Shown piece after piece: positions 16,790 through 25,901 of a stretch of 64,000 nucleotides of DNA. The notes below the pieces were generated by a model, which was not told the origin of the DNA, ran no database searches, and saw nothing but the letters and a program-made list of their open reading frames with translations. The stretch's first letter is position 1. Each line of letters begins with the position of its first letter. Origin of the DNA: Frankiaceae bacterium (GTDB lineage: Bacteria; Actinomycetota; Actinomycetes; Mycobacteriales; SCTD01); the NCBI GenBank assembly GCA_016650445.1, contig JAENVS010000008.1, positions 1-64,000 on the forward strand, read 5' to 3'. Position numbers and translations under genes: made by a program.

Positions 16790-17930
16790 CCGCGTCCGCG
16801 CAACGCGGCAGGTCGACGGTGACGGTCAGCCCGCCCTCCGTGCGCGCCTCGGCGGTCACGCTCCCGCCGTGCACTGTCGCGACGGCCTTGACGATCGACA
16901 GGCCCAGACCCGCGCCGCGCCGCGCGGTGCGGGCCGGGCCCTGCCGCCGGAACGGCTCGAACAGCCTCGGCACCTCCGCTGCCGGCACGACCGGACCGCT
17001 GCTCATGACCTGCAGCCGGACCCGGTCGCCGACCGTCCCGGCATCCACGCGGACCCAGCCGCCGTCGACGTTGTGCCGTACGCCGTTCTCCACGAGGTTG
17101 CCGGCCAGCCGCTCGAGCAGGCCCCGATCACCGAGTACGACGGCAGGGGCGTACGACGACGTCAGCACGATGCGCCGCTCCTCTGCCTCGGCCTGCACGG
17201 CGGACACGGCGCGGTCGCAGACCTCCGGCAGGTCGACCCGCTCCCGCAGCGGGAGTCCGTCGACCGACAGGCGATCGCTACGCGCGAGCAGCAGCAGGCT
17301 GTCGACCAGCTGGTCGGCCCGCATGGTGGCGTCGCGCACGACCATCGCGGCCGCCCGCAGGTCGGCCGGGCTCGCGTCCGGGTCGGCCAGGGCGACGTCG
17401 ACCTCCGTGCGCATGACGGCGAGCGGGGTGCGCAGCTCGTGGCTGGCGTCCGCGACGAACCGGCGTTGCGCCTCGAACGACGACTGCAGCCGCTCGAGCA
17501 TGGCGTCGAAGGTGTCCGCGAGCTCCTTGAGCTCGTCGTGTGGGCCGGGCAGCGCGATGCGGGCGTCGAGCTGCTCGGCCGACAACCGCTGCGCGGTGCT
17601 GGTGATCTGCTGCAGCGGCAGCAGCACGCGACCCGCGAGGAAGTACGCCGCCGCGACACCGAGGGCCCCCAGCACCAGGAGGACGAGCAGCCCCTGCCGC
17701 AGCAGGCGGCTGAGCGTCGCGCGGCGCAGCTGCTCCTGGAAGCTGTCGAGCGTCAGGATCCTCCCGTCCGGGAGCTGCACGCTCAGGCCGCGCGGCAGGT
17801 CGACCTGCCCGGCGACCAGCGCCCGGTCGACGAGGTAGATCGAGAGCATGAGAAGGGCGAGGCCGACCGCGACGGCGACCGCGCCGTACACGATCGTCAG
17901 CCGCCAGCGCAGCGTCGTGCGGGCCGTCAT
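16785..17930 (-). CDS. OmpR-system sensor histidine kinase
   Basis: A 381-residue two-helix sensor kinase. Transmembrane helices lie at about 12-34 and 79-100 around a short 45-residue extracellular loop. Then follow a HAMP domain (RVLLPLQQITSTAQRLSAEQLDARI), the HisKA domain with phospho-acceptor His164 in FVADASHELRTPLAVMR, and the HATPase domain with N-box LLERLAGNLVENGVRHN and the G-box GAGLGLSIVKAVATVHGG. The G1 box is weaker than usual (MSSGPVVPAAE in place of DxGxG). Its ATG overlaps the response-regulator stop as ATGA. The small loop gives no clue to the signal. Confidence 0.93.
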   Translation of the reverse strand: MTARTTLRWRLTIVYGAVAVAVGLALLMLSIYLVDRALVAGQVDLPRGLSVQLPDGRILTLDSFQEQLRRATLSRLLRQGLLVLLVLGALGVAAAYFLAGRVLLPLQQITSTAQRLSAEQLDARIALPGPHDELKELADTFDAMLERLQSSFEAQRRFVADASHELRTPLAVMRTEVDVALADPDASPADLRAAAMVVRDATMRADQLVDSLLLLARSDRLSVDGLPLRERVDLPEVCDRAVSAVQAEAEERRIVLTSSYAPAVVLGDRGLLERLAGNLVENGVRHNVDGGWVRVDAGTVGDRVRLQVMSSGPVVPAAEVPRLFEPFRRQGPARTARRGAGLGLSIVKAVATVHGGSVTAEARTEGGLTVTVDLPRCADAD

Positions 17931-18592
17931 GAGGCCCCCAGGCGGTAGCCGACGCCGACGACCGTGTGCACGACCGGCGGGTCGCCCAGCTTCTTGCGCA
18001 GCGTCATCACCGTGACGCGGACGATCGTCGTCGCCGGGTCTGCGTTCTCGTCCCAGACCCGCTCGAGCAGCTCCTCGCTGCTGACGACGGCACCGCCCGC
18101 GCGCAGCAGCTCCTCGAGGACGCCGAACTCCTTACGCGTCAGGTCGACCGCCTCGCCGTCGCGGGTGGCGACGCGCCGCGCGGGGTCGAGGGAGACGCCG
18201 CCCGGGCCGGTCATGACCGGCGGTTGGGCGGGAGTCGCACGCCGGCCGAGCGCCCGCACGCGGGCGACCAGCTCCTCGAACGCGAAGGGCTTGCCCAGGT
18301 AGTCGTCGGCGCCGAGGTCGAGCCCGGCGACGCGGTCGGCGAGCCCGCCCGCGGCCGTCAGCATCAGCACCCGGGTGAGCGAGCCCCCTGCCGTGAGGAG
18401 TCGGCAGACCTCGTCCCCGGAGCGCCCGGGCAGGTCCCGGTCGAGCACCAGGACGTCGTACCGGGTGACCATGGCCTTCTCCAGCCCGGTGTCACCGTCG
18501 TGGGCGACGTCGACGGCCATCCCTTCGCGGCGCAGCCCTCGGGCAACGGCCTCCGCGAGGGGGACCTCGTCCTCGACGACCAGCACGCGCAC
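17927..18592 (-). CDS. OmpR/PhoB-type response regulator
   Basis: A 221-residue regulator with a receiver domain (MRVLVVEDEV; phospho-acceptor Asp51 in VLVLDRDLPG; conserved lysine in DDYLGKPF) and a winged-helix DNA-binding domain (VDLTRKEFGVLEELLRAGG, then TTIVRVTVMTLRKKLGDPP and VVGVGYRL). It is encoded first in a two-gene operon with its kinase, 4-base overlap. Targets are unknown; neighbours on either side give no firm functional link, though its own promoter region (18593-18709) is shared with the divergent gene at 18710. Confidence 0.94.
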   Translation of the reverse strand: MRVLVVEDEVPLAEAVARGLRREGMAVDVAHDGDTGLEKAMVTRYDVLVLDRDLPGRSGDEVCRLLTAGGSLTRVLMLTAAGGLADRVAGLDLGADDYLGKPFAFEELVARVRALGRRATPAQPPVMTGPGGVSLDPARRVATRDGEAVDLTRKEFGVLEELLRAGGAVVSSEELLERVWDENADPATTIVRVTVMTLRKKLGDPPVVHTVVGVGYRLGAS

Positions 18593-18696
18593 GCTCGGAC
18601 GCTAGTCGAGCCCATGTGTGGACCCTGTGAGGCAGCTGCCACGGATGCACGCCCAACATCACCCTGTTGCCCGGCATGTCGTGACCCCCTGACGGG

Positions 18697-18702
18697 TACC
18701 TT
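18697..18702 (+). promoter_or_regulatory. probable -10 element, leaderless promoter
   Basis: TACCTT ends 7 bases before the GTG at 18710, fitting a leaderless start; no ribosome site precedes that codon. Confidence 0.45.
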
Positions 18703-18709
18703 CGGTCGT

Positions 18710-19555
18710 GTGCGACCGCCGAGCGCGACCGAGCTGCGCCGCGGGGTTCTCGCGGTGTCGGTCCTGCACGACGTCGACATCGAGCCGGCCGCTCTGGGCA
18801 TCACCCTTCCCGGGACCCCAACCCTGTGGATTCCGTGGGCCGAGTGCCGCCGCGCGCTGGCCGGCCACGACCCGGAGACCACCGGACGGCGCCGGCTGGC
18901 GGACTGGCTGCTTGCCCGCCGCTGGGCCGCCGACCTGTCGGCCGAGCACCTCGTCCAGCGCCTGCGGCCCGTCGGCCTGCCGGTCGAGCACGTGTTGCAT
19001 CCCGGCCTCGACTGGGTGCGCGAGCGGGTCCTGGGCGACGCCCTCGACCTCGGCCTCGGCGCCGTCGACCTCGACCCCGCCGACCCCGAACGGGTCGTCC
19101 TCCTCCCACCCACGGCGCTCGACGCCGCGGGGCTCGACCAGGAGGAGATGTGGGCGCGCACGCGGACGATGCTCGACGACCTGGGCCGGCTCGCCGCCGA
19201 ACGCGTGCGCCGCGACCGGCGCGGCCAGCTGCGTCCGCTCGGTGACTGCGACGTCGTGACGCTGCTGGGCTCGCGCGCGCTCCGGGCCGCCCTTGCCGAG
19301 GACGCCGGCGGCATGGGCGCGGCCGTCGTACCGATGCGCACCCGGGGCTGGACGCGGCTCGGTCTCATCGACCCGGCCTTCGGACCCGCCGCCGCGCGCG
19401 CGACCGAGTCACAGCACCGCGGCTTCGATCGCCCGCTGTTGGTCACCGCCGACGAGCTGACCCTGGTCGCACCAGGCGGCCGGGCCGAGGCGTTTGCGCT
19501 GCGCGACCCCGCGGTCGCCGACGAGCCCTGGCTCAAGGACGTCCTCTACCGCTAG
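18710..19555 (+). CDS. uncharacterised protein beside dxs
   Basis: A 281-residue soluble protein that I do not recognise. It has no signal peptide or membrane segment. Notable stretches are [32 protein letters not shown] near residues 45-75, [32 protein letters not shown] around 100-125, and a C-terminal [19 protein letters not shown] followed by [11 protein letters not shown]. Codon usage and third-position GC are like the neighbours, so it is a real gene. The GTG at 18710 follows a leaderless-type -10. The stop shares the palindrome CTAG (19552-19555) with the stop of the convergent dxs, so neither gene can have its own terminator. Confidence 0.8.
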   Translation: MRPPSATELRRGVLAVSVLHDVDIEPAALGITLPGTPTLWIPWAECRRALAGHDPETTGRRRLADWLLARRWAADLSAEHLVQRLRPVGLPVEHVLHPGLDWVRERVLGDALDLGLGAVDLDPADPERVVLLPPTALDAAGLDQEEMWARTRTMLDDLGRLAAERVRRDRRGQLRPLGDCDVVTLLGSRALRAALAEDAGGMGAAVVPMRTRGWTRLGLIDPAFGPAAARATESQHRGFDRPLLVTADELTLVAPGGRAEAFALRDPAVADEPWLKDVLYR

Positions 19556-21462
19556 GAGCTGCGGTCCTCGCTCGGGGCCTCGGTCACCATCGCGGGCTCG
19601 CGGCCGGCGACGTGCTCGACCAGGCGGCGGGCGACTTCCTGCGCCGTCAGCCCGATCTCTGTCTGCACCTGCGCACGGGTGCCGTGACGCAGGAAGCGGT
19701 TGGGGATGCCGATGTCGCGCGCCGGCACGTCGATGTCGGCGTCGCGCAGCGCCTGCGACAGGACGGATCCGACCCCGCCGATGCGCCCGTTGTCCTCGAC
19801 GGTGAGCACCAGGGCGTGCGACCGCGCCAGCTCGAGCAGCTCGACCGGGATCGGCGCGACCCAGCGGGGGTCAACGACGGTGACGCCGATCCCTTGTGCG
19901 GCAGCGCGTTCGGCCACCTCGAGAGCGAGCGTGCCCATCGCACCGACGGCGACGAGCAGTACGTCGGGGGTCGCGCCGCGCGCCAGGACATCGACGGCGC
20001 CGACCCGCTCGACGGCCGGGATGTCGGCGGCGACCGCACCGGTCGGGAAGCGCACGACCGTCGGGCCGTCGTCGATGCCGACGGCCTCGCGCAGCTCCTG
20101 GCGCAGCGTCGCGCCGTCGCGCGGAGCCGCGATCCGGATGCCGGGCACCAGCTGCAGGATTGACAGGTCCCACATGCCGTTGTGGCTCGCGCCGTCGGGG
20201 CCGGTGACCCCGGCGCGATCGAGCACCAGCGTGACGGGGAGCGAGTGCAGTGCGACGTCCATCAGCGTCTGGTCGAAGGCGCGGTTGAGGAACGTCGCGT
20301 AGATGCAGACCACCGGGTGCATCCCACCCAGGGCCAGGCCGGCGGCCGACGTGACCGCGTGCTGCTCGGCGATCCCGACGTCGAACGTGCGCTCCGGGTA
20401 GGCGGCCTGGAAGGCGCGCAGTCCCACCGGCTGCAGCATCGCCGCCGTGATCGCGACGATGTCCGGCCGCTCGCCACCGAGCGCGAGCAGCTCCTCGGAC
20501 AGCACGTTGGTCCAGGTCTGCGCGCCCGCCGTCATGGGCTTGCCGGTCAGCGGGTCGATGACGCCGACGCTGTGCAGGCAGTCGGCCTCGTCGTCGATCG
20601 CCGGCTGGTAGCCGTAGCCCTTGACGGTGACGGCATGCAGGATCACCGGTCCGCCGAAGGCGCGCGCGCGACGCAGCGCGGCCTCCATCGCCTGCTCGTC
20701 GTGGCCGTCGATGGGTCCGACGTACTTCAGCCCGAGGTCTTCGAACATCACCTGCGGCTGGATGAGGTCCTTGAGCCCGCGCTTGATGCCGTGCAGGGCC
20801 TCGTAGAGCGGCGGTCCGACGAGCGGAGTCTTGGACAGCGCGTTGCGCACGACGTCGAGGGCCTGCTCGTACTCAGGCTTCATCCGCAAGGTCGCGAGGT
20901 GCTGCGCGAGCCCGCCGATGGTCGGTGAGTACGACCGGCCGTTGTCGTTGACGACGATGATGACCGGCAGGTCGTCCGCGGCGATGTTGTTGAGCGCCTC
21001 CCAGCACATGCCGCCGGTCAGCGCGCCGTCTCCTACGACCGCGACGACGTGGCGCTTCTCACCGCGCAGGCGGTACGCCTTGGCCAGGCCGTCGGCGTAC
21101 GACAAAGCCGTTGAGGCGTGGGAGTTCTCGACGATGTCGTGCTCGGACTCGGCCCGCGACGGGTAGCCGGACAGCCCGTCCTGCTTGCGCAGCGTGTCGA
21201 AGCGGCTCTGCCGGCCGGTGACGATCTTGTGGACGTACGCCTGGTGGCCGGTGTCCCAGATGATCCGGTCGCGCGGCGAGTCGAAGACGCGGTGCAGCGC
21301 CAGCGTGATCTCGACGACACCCAGGGACGGACCGAGGTGCCCGCCGGTGCGCGACACCGCGTCGACCATGAAGTCGCGGATCTCGGCCGCGAGGACGGGC
21401 AGCTGGTCAGGGCTGAGCCGCTTGAGGTCGGCGGGACCCTGCACGCTCTCAAGCAGAGTCAT
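19552..21462 (-). CDS. dxs: 1-deoxy-D-xylulose-5-phosphate synthase
   Basis: A 636-residue thiamine-diphosphate enzyme that condenses pyruvate and glyceraldehyde-3-phosphate, the first step of the MEP isoprenoid pathway. Seen are the N-terminal [21 protein letters not shown] with catalytic histidines, the ThDP/Mg motif [16 protein letters not shown] ending in [13 protein letters not shown], the pyrimidine domain [33 protein letters not shown], and the C-terminal domain ending near [19 protein letters not shown] at 21462 has GAAGGAA upstream; an in-frame codon at 21498 is less likely. It corresponds to M. tuberculosis Rv2682c in its conserved neighbourhood. Confidence 0.97.
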   Translation of the reverse strand: MTLLESVQGPADLKRLSPDQLPVLAAEIRDFMVDAVSRTGGHLGPSLGVVEITLALHRVFDSPRDRIIWDTGHQAYVHKIVTGRQSRFDTLRKQDGLSGYPSRAESEHDIVENSHASTALSYADGLAKAYRLRGEKRHVVAVVGDGALTGGMCWEALNNIAADDLPVIIVVNDNGRSYSPTIGGLAQHLATLRMKPEYEQALDVVRNALSKTPLVGPPLYEALHGIKRGLKDLIQPQVMFEDLGLKYVGPIDGHDEQAMEAALRRARAFGGPVILHAVTVKGYGYQPAIDDEADCLHSVGVIDPLTGKPMTAGAQTWTNVLSEELLALGGERPDIVAITAAMLQPVGLRAFQAAYPERTFDVGIAEQHAVTSAAGLALGGMHPVVCIYATFLNRAFDQTLMDVALHSLPVTLVLDRAGVTGPDGASHNGMWDLSILQLVPGIRIAAPRDGATLRQELREAVGIDDGPTVVRFPTGAVAADIPAVERVGAVDVLARGATPDVLLVAVGAMGTLALEVAERAAAQGIGVTVVDPRWVAPIPVELLELARSHALVLTVEDNGRIGGVGSVLSQALRDADIDVPARDIGIPNRFLRHGTRAQVQTEIGLTAQEVARRLVEHVAGREPAMVTEAPSEDRSS

Positions 21463-21501
21463 GAGGGTTCCTTCGCACGAGGGCGAGTCTAGGTTCACCG
21501 G

Positions 21502-21879
21502 CTACAGCCGCGGTACCCACCGCTCGCCGCGCAGCGCGGCCGCGACCATCTCGACCTGCTTGCCGGTCGTCACCAGGCGGCGCCCCTCGCGGTCATAGGC
21601 GGCTATCGCGGCGTCCACGACGTCCGGAGGCACCAGACCGGAGAGCTCGGCGCGGACCGTGCGGAGCCCGTCGCGCGCCGCCTGGACAGCGGCGGCGACG
21701 TGATCGCCCGCAAACCGGGACAAGACGACCGGGTGCTTGCGCAGCACCTCGTGGGCCCGATAGTCGGGTGGGCACTGATCGAACAGCCAGGCGACCGCGC
21801 TGCGCTCCCAGTCCGCCACCTGCGGCGGCAGGACATCCGCCGGCCAGCCGGGCGGCACGAGCTCATGGGGGCCCCGCAT
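21502..21879 (-). CDS. conserved hypothetical protein upstream of dxs (125 aa)
   Basis: A 125-residue soluble protein beginning MRGPHELVPPGWPADVLPP, then a largely alpha-helical body containing WERSAVAWLFDQCPPDYRAHEVLRKHPVVLSRFAGDHVAAAV. I do not recognise a named family. The ATG at 21879 is chosen because GGGAGGAG lies about 8 bases upstream; translation from 21951 would lose that site and overlap the divergent gene. Only 39 bases separate its stop from the dxs start, so the two are probably one transcript. The start region nearly abuts that of the divergent gene at 21941. Confidence 0.75.
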   Translation of the reverse strand: MRGPHELVPPGWPADVLPPQVADWERSAVAWLFDQCPPDYRAHEVLRKHPVVLSRFAGDHVAAAVQAARDGLRTVRAELSGLVPPDVVDAAIAAYDREGRRLVTTGKQVEMVAAALRGERWVPRL

Positions 21880-21940
21880 GCCTGGTAGCTCCTCCCGTCC
21901 GGAGTTCAAGCCCGGTGGCTTCGGTGTCGACCCACAAAGT

Positions 21941-22534
21941 GTGACCGACACCCTCGGTGCTACTCCGCCGCACGTCAGCAGTGACGCGCTGCGTCAGGCC
22001 GTGCAGGCACTGCGAGCTCCGCAGGCCGCCAACCGCGCGCCCGCGCCGACCTCGTCGGTCTTCGGGCGCGCCGCCGCCGCCGTACCCCGGGACGCCCACC
22101 CCCCGACCGCGGAGGCCACGCTGCAGGGACGGTTCCGGGCCGTCGAGACCAGCGCGCTGCTGCCGGGCACCACGATGGCGCTCGTCGTCGTACCGACCGT
22201 CGGATCGGTCCCCGCGCACATCATGCGCAGCTGCGAGCTGATGGTCAGCAGCGGCGCCACCGTCGTCATCCTCGGCCCCGACATCCCGCGCCAGGTGACC
22301 GACCGGAGCCTGCCGCTCACGGTCCCCCTGCGTGCCGACGACTCCCTCGCCTGCGAGTGGGGCCTCATCGCCTGCGGCCCGGTGCGCCGGGTCGCGTTCC
22401 TCGCGCGCCGCGAGCCCGACACCCAGTGGTCCTGGCTCGTCACTCGCGACCAGGTGGCCGTGCATCGAGCGGGCACCGCCATCCTCGAGCGCGTGCCGTT
22501 CCTGAAGCTGCGCGTCCCCGCTCTCGCCGGCTGA
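21941..22534 (+). CDS. uncharacterised soluble protein
   Basis: About 197 residues, no recognised family. The C-terminal 130 residues look like a mixed alpha/beta domain (TTMALVVVPTVGSVPAHIMRSCELMVSSGATVVILGPD, then RVAFLARREPDTQWSWLVTRDQVAVHRAGTAIL), while the first 50 residues are low-complexity and alanine/proline-rich. The GTG at 21941 is preferred to the ATG at 21878 because the latter overlaps the start of the divergent gene and the intervening codons have weaker third-position GC; the ribosome site is poor in either case. A hairpin follows its stop. Function unknown. Confidence 0.6.
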   Translation: MTDTLGATPPHVSSDALRQAVQALRAPQAANRAPAPTSSVFGRAAAAVPRDAHPPTAEATLQGRFRAVETSALLPGTTMALVVVPTVGSVPAHIMRSCELMVSSGATVVILGPDIPRQVTDRSLPLTVPLRADDSLACEWGLIACGPVRRVAFLARREPDTQWSWLVTRDQVAVHRAGTAILERVPFLKLRVPALAG

Positions 22535-22546
22535 CCCGCGGCGACA

Positions 22547-22583
22547 CTCCCGCCCCGTTGACCTGGCCGGGGCAACGCGGGAG
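22547..22583 (+). terminator. hairpin downstream of the 21.9 kb gene
   Basis: CTCCCG and CGTTG (22547-22552, 22556-22560) pair with CAACG and CGGGAG (22573-22577, 22578-22583), leaving a CCC bulge and a 12-base loop. It begins 12 bases after the stop codon. Confidence 0.5.
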
Positions 22584-22632
22584 GGTCATCGGCATCCCTC
22601 GCGCTCAGCGGGGCCAGGCCTTGGGGGAGTCA

Positions 22633-22995
22633 ATGGCCCAGAAGATGCAGCGCATCCCGATCGACTCTGGCGAGGACCGCCCGTTCAACGACGGCAAGGG
22701 ACACCTCGAGCTCGTCGACACCGGCAACGGATTCGTCGGGCGGGCGACGTTCGAGCCCGGCTGGCGCTGGTCGGAGCACGTCAAGCCGATCGCGGGCACC
22801 GACAGCTGTCAAGCGCCACACATGGGCTTCATGCTGTCGGGACGGATGCACGTCGTCATGGACGACGGCACTGAGGAGGACTTCGGTCCTGGCGATGTGA
22901 TGATCGCGCCACCCGGGCACGACGCGTGGATCGTCGGCGACGAGGCGTGCGTCGTCATCGACTGGCAGGGCGTCGCGGACTACGCGAAGGCCTGA
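22633..22995 (+). CDS. cupin-domain protein
   Basis: A 120-residue single-domain cupin. Its metal-site motifs appear as WRWSEHVKPI and SCQAPHMGFMLSGRMHVVMDDG for motif 1 and GPGDVMIAPPGHDAWIVGDEACVVIDW for motif 2; the histidines in EHVK, APHMG and PGHDAW are candidate metal ligands. Such small cupins bind ligands or isomerise or oxidise small molecules, and nothing here fixes the substrate. The ATG at 22633 is preceded by GGGGGAG at close spacing. It lies 24 bases before the decarboxylase gene, which however appears to have its own leaderless promoter. Confidence 0.82.
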   Translation: MAQKMQRIPIDSGEDRPFNDGKGHLELVDTGNGFVGRATFEPGWRWSEHVKPIAGTDSCQAPHMGFMLSGRMHVVMDDGTEEDFGPGDVMIAPPGHDAWIVGDEACVVIDWQGVADYAKA

Positions 22996-23007
22996 TCCGC
23001 CTGGTCC

Positions 23008-23013
23008 TAGGGT
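23008..23013 (+). promoter_or_regulatory. probable -10 element, leaderless promoter of the decarboxylase
   Basis: TAGGGT ends 6 bases before the ATG at 23020, and no Shine-Dalgarno sequence precedes that ATG. Confidence 0.5.
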
Positions 23014-23019
23014 GCCGGG

Positions 23020-24414
23020 ATGCCTGACCTGACCCGCTCGCCGTTCGACCCTTCCAGCGCGCAGATGCAGTCGATGGGACAGGCCGTCCTCGACCTGGTG
23101 ACAAGGTTCGTCGACGACCGCTACTCCGCACCCACATCCGACTACGGCGACCTCGCGCCCATGCTCGCCGCACTGTCGGCAGCCCCGCCGGACAGCGGCA
23201 GTGACCTGGCGGGGCTGCTGGCGACGGTCCGGGCCGCCGCCGACAAGGGGTTCGATCCCGCCAACCCGGGGTTCGTGGCGTACATCCCGGGCGGAGGCCT
23301 GTACGCCGCCGCCCTCGGCGACTTCCTGGCCTGCGTCCTGAACCGCTACACCGGAGTCGCACAGCCGGCACCAGCGCTGGTGCAGCTCGAGGCGAGCGTC
23401 CTGCGCTGGCTGTGTGACACCTTCGGCCTGCCCACCGGCTCGCAGGGCGTGCTCACGCCCGGGGGCTCGATGTCGACGCTGTCGGCGGTCGTGGCTGCGC
23501 GCGTCGACCGGCTCGGCGAGGCGTTCTCCACCGGCACGCTCTACGTCTCCGACGAGGTGCATCACTCGGTCGCGAAGTCCGCGCAGATCGCCGGCCTGCC
23601 GCGCGCCGCACTTCGGGTCGTGCCCACGGACGCGGCGCGACGGATGGACGTCGAGGCCCTGCGCGACATGGTGCATGCCGACCGCGCGGCCGGGGCCGCG
23701 CCGTTCCTCGTCGTCGCCAGTGCCGGCACCGTCGGGACCGGTGCGGTCGACCCGTTGGCCGACATCGCAGCCGTGGCAGCCGACGAGGACCTGTGGCTGC
23801 ACGTCGATGCGGCGTACGGCGGGTTCTTCCAGCTGACACAACGGGGTCGCACGATGCTGCAGGGCATCGAGCTCGCGGACTCGATCACCCTCGACCCGCA
23901 CAAGGGGCTGTTCCTCCCGTACGGCACGGGCTGCCTGCTCGCTCGTGACGGTGCAGCACTGCGACGGGCGCACGAGGTGCACGCGGACTACCTGCCACCG
24001 CCGTCGGAGGACGCCGGCCTGCCCGACTTCTCGTCGTACACACCGGAGCTGACCCGCGACTTCCGCGGGCTGCGGCTGTGGCTGCCTCTTCACCTGCACG
24101 GCGTGCATGCCTTCGTCGACGCGCTCGACGAGAAGCTCGACCTCGCGCGCGAGGTGTACGACGCGCTGCGCGAGATCCCGTCGCTCGAGGTGCCGTGGCC
24201 GCCGGACCTGTCACTGGTCGCGTTCCGGCCCCGCGACGGCAGCGATGCAGATGCGCAGCAGCTCCTCGACCGGATCAACGGGACCGGCCGGATCTGGCTG
24301 TCCGCGGCGCCCGTCCGCGGCACGCTCTACCTGCGCGTCTGCATCCTGTCCCATCGCACCCGGCCGGACCGCATCAACGAAGCGCTCGATGTGATCCGCG
24401 CCGCCTGCTCCTAG
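23020..24414 (+). CDS. PLP-dependent group II (aromatic amino acid-type) decarboxylase
   Basis: A 464-residue fold-type I enzyme of the pyridoxal-dependent decarboxylase family that includes DOPA and tyrosine/tryptophan decarboxylases. Visible are NPGFVAYIPGGGLYAAALGDFL, the GGSMSTLSAVVAARV segment, the His that stacks on PLP in SDEVHHSVAKSA, the cofactor aspartate in LHVDAAYGGFF, and the Schiff-base lysine, residue 295, in LDPHKGLFLPYG. It forms an amine and CO2 from an amino acid; aromatic substrates are likely but not shown. The stop shares CTAG (24411-24414) with the convergent glpD. Confidence 0.9.
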   Translation: MPDLTRSPFDPSSAQMQSMGQAVLDLVTRFVDDRYSAPTSDYGDLAPMLAALSAAPPDSGSDLAGLLATVRAAADKGFDPANPGFVAYIPGGGLYAAALGDFLACVLNRYTGVAQPAPALVQLEASVLRWLCDTFGLPTGSQGVLTPGGSMSTLSAVVAARVDRLGEAFSTGTLYVSDEVHHSVAKSAQIAGLPRAALRVVPTDAARRMDVEALRDMVHADRAAGAAPFLVVASAGTVGTGAVDPLADIAAVAADEDLWLHVDAAYGGFFQLTQRGRTMLQGIELADSITLDPHKGLFLPYGTGCLLARDGAALRRAHEVHADYLPPPSEDAGLPDFSSYTPELTRDFRGLRLWLPLHLHGVHAFVDALDEKLDLAREVYDALREIPSLEVPWPPDLSLVAFRPRDGSDADAQQLLDRINGTGRIWLSAAPVRGTLYLRVCILSHRTRPDRINEALDVIRAACS

Positions 24415-25901
24415 ACCGGGACAGCGAGCGCGGCATCGGCTGCCGGTCGCGCGGCCTCGTGCCAGCTGTCGACGAACGACAGTCGGGTACGCCGTTCGAG
24501 CAGGTCTTCGGGCGTGAGCGCGCCCTCGGCGACGACACCCCACAGCAGCTCGACGCCGAGCACCGGCACGCCGGGCGCGAACCGTTGGAGCAGCCGCGCA
24601 TCGTGCTGCGCAAGTGCTGCGACCTGCGCGGCCTCCGCGCCGTACCGGCGTACCAGCCGTTGCGGCACGTCGCGCGCCACCGGGCCGACCGCACCCACGA
24701 GCGGGAGGTCCCGGGTGCGGGTCGGGACGTCGGTCAGCTTGTCGACGACGTCCTGCGCCATCCGCCGGTAGGTCGTCAGCTTGCCGCCGAGGACGGTCCA
24801 CAGCCCGTCGTCACCCTGCACCACCGCATGCCGGCGGGACAGGTCCGCGGTCCGTCCCTCGACGCCGGCCAGCAACGGGCGCAGACCCGCGAACGACCCG
24901 ACGACATCCGACCTCGACAGCGGCCGCTCCAGACCACGGGACAACGTGTCGAGCAGGAAGCCGATCTCCCCCTCGGTCGCGCGTGGCACGTCCGGCAGCG
25001 GCCCGTCGACCGGGTCGTCGGTGAGGCCAACGTGCACGATGCCATCGGGGTGCGGCAAGGCGAAGACGTAGCGGTTGGACTGCCCCGGCACGGCGACCGT
25101 GAGTGACGCAGTCGGGTAGCCGAGCAGCCCAGCCGGCAGCACGACGTGCACGCCCTTGCTCGGCCGCAGCTGGGTCTCCGGGGCGAGGGTCCCGGCCCAC
25201 ACTCCCGTCGCGTTGACGACCGCCCGTGCGGTGATCCGCAGCTGTGCGCCGGTGAGCTCGTCGCGCACCACACCGGTGCCGTCGAGTGCAGTGACCCGGG
25301 TGAGGATGCGGGCGCCGTACGACGCGGCGGTGCGCGCCAGCGCGATCACGAGTCGCGCGTCGTCCTCGAGCTGCCCGTCCCAGTTGAGCAACCCACCGCG
25401 CAGACCGTCACGACGGACGCCGGGAATGAGCCGCGCCGTCTCGGTGACACCGATGCGGCGGGGTCTGGGCAGCGCGGACCGGGGCGTGCCGGCCAGGAGT
25501 CTCAATGCGTCGCCCGTGCGTTGGCCGGCGTCGATCAGGACACCGCCGCGCCGGCTGATGTCGTCGCCGAGCGGCACGACCATCGGCAGTGGGCGGACCA
25601 GGTGCGGAGCGGTACGACGAAGAAGAACGTCGCGTTCCCGCGCGCTCTCGAACGCGAGCGCGACGTCGCCCGTCGCGAGGTAGCGCAGGCCGCCGTGCAC
25701 GAGCTTCGACGACCAGCGCGACGTCCCGTGCGCGAGGTCGCTCTTCTCCACAAGAGCGACGGACAGACCTCGGCTCGCCGCGTCGAGGGCAACACCGCAC
25801 CCGGTGACGCCGCCACCGATCACGAGCACGTCGATCGTCGTCGACGTGAGCTCGTCCAGCTCGCGGGCCCGCCGCTCGCGCGTCAGGTGCGGACCGGTCA
25901 T
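24411..25901 (-). CDS. glpD: glycerol-3-phosphate dehydrogenase (FAD, GlpD-type)
   Basis: A 496-residue flavoprotein that oxidises sn-glycerol-3-phosphate to dihydroxyacetone phosphate at the membrane, passing electrons to quinone. The FAD-binding Rossmann motif is VLVIGGGVTGCGVALDAASRG (about residues 24-44), followed by the family hallmark SRWSSKLVHGGLRYL, the substrate-site INATGVWA-like VVNATGVWAGTL, and VLGGKLTTYRRMAQDVVD. The ATG at 25901 overlaps the TetR stop as ATGA; a longer open frame through the TetR region is spurious. Gene order matches M. tuberculosis glpD1 (Rv2249c) with its TetR neighbour, linking it to lipid-precursor balance with the divergent AGPS-like and lipid kinase genes. 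Confidence 0.94.
   Translation of the reverse strand: MTGPHLTRERRARELDELTSTTIDVLVIGGGVTGCGVALDAASRGLSVALVEKSDLAHGTSRWSSKLVHGGLRYLATGDVALAFESARERDVLLRRTAPHLVRPLPMVVPLGDDISRRGGVLIDAGQRTGDALRLLAGTPRSALPRPRRIGVTETARLIPGVRRDGLRGGLLNWDGQLEDDARLVIALARTAASYGARILTRVTALDGTGVVRDELTGAQLRITARAVVNATGVWAGTLAPETQLRPSKGVHVVLPAGLLGYPTASLTVAVPGQSNRYVFALPHPDGIVHVGLTDDPVDGPLPDVPRATEGEIGFLLDTLSRGLERPLSRSDVVGSFAGLRPLLAGVEGRTADLSRRHAVVQGDDGLWTVLGGKLTTYRRMAQDVVDKLTDVPTRTRDLPLVGAVGPVARDVPQRLVRRYGAEAAQVAALAQHDARLLQRFAPGVPVLGVELLWGVVAEGALTPEDLLERRTRLSFVDSWHEAARPAADAALAVPV

Noticed and set aside
21878-21940. Longer N terminus of the 21.9 kb gene from ATG 21878
   Set aside because: It overlaps the start of the divergent gene and has weaker third-position GC, though it cannot be excluded.
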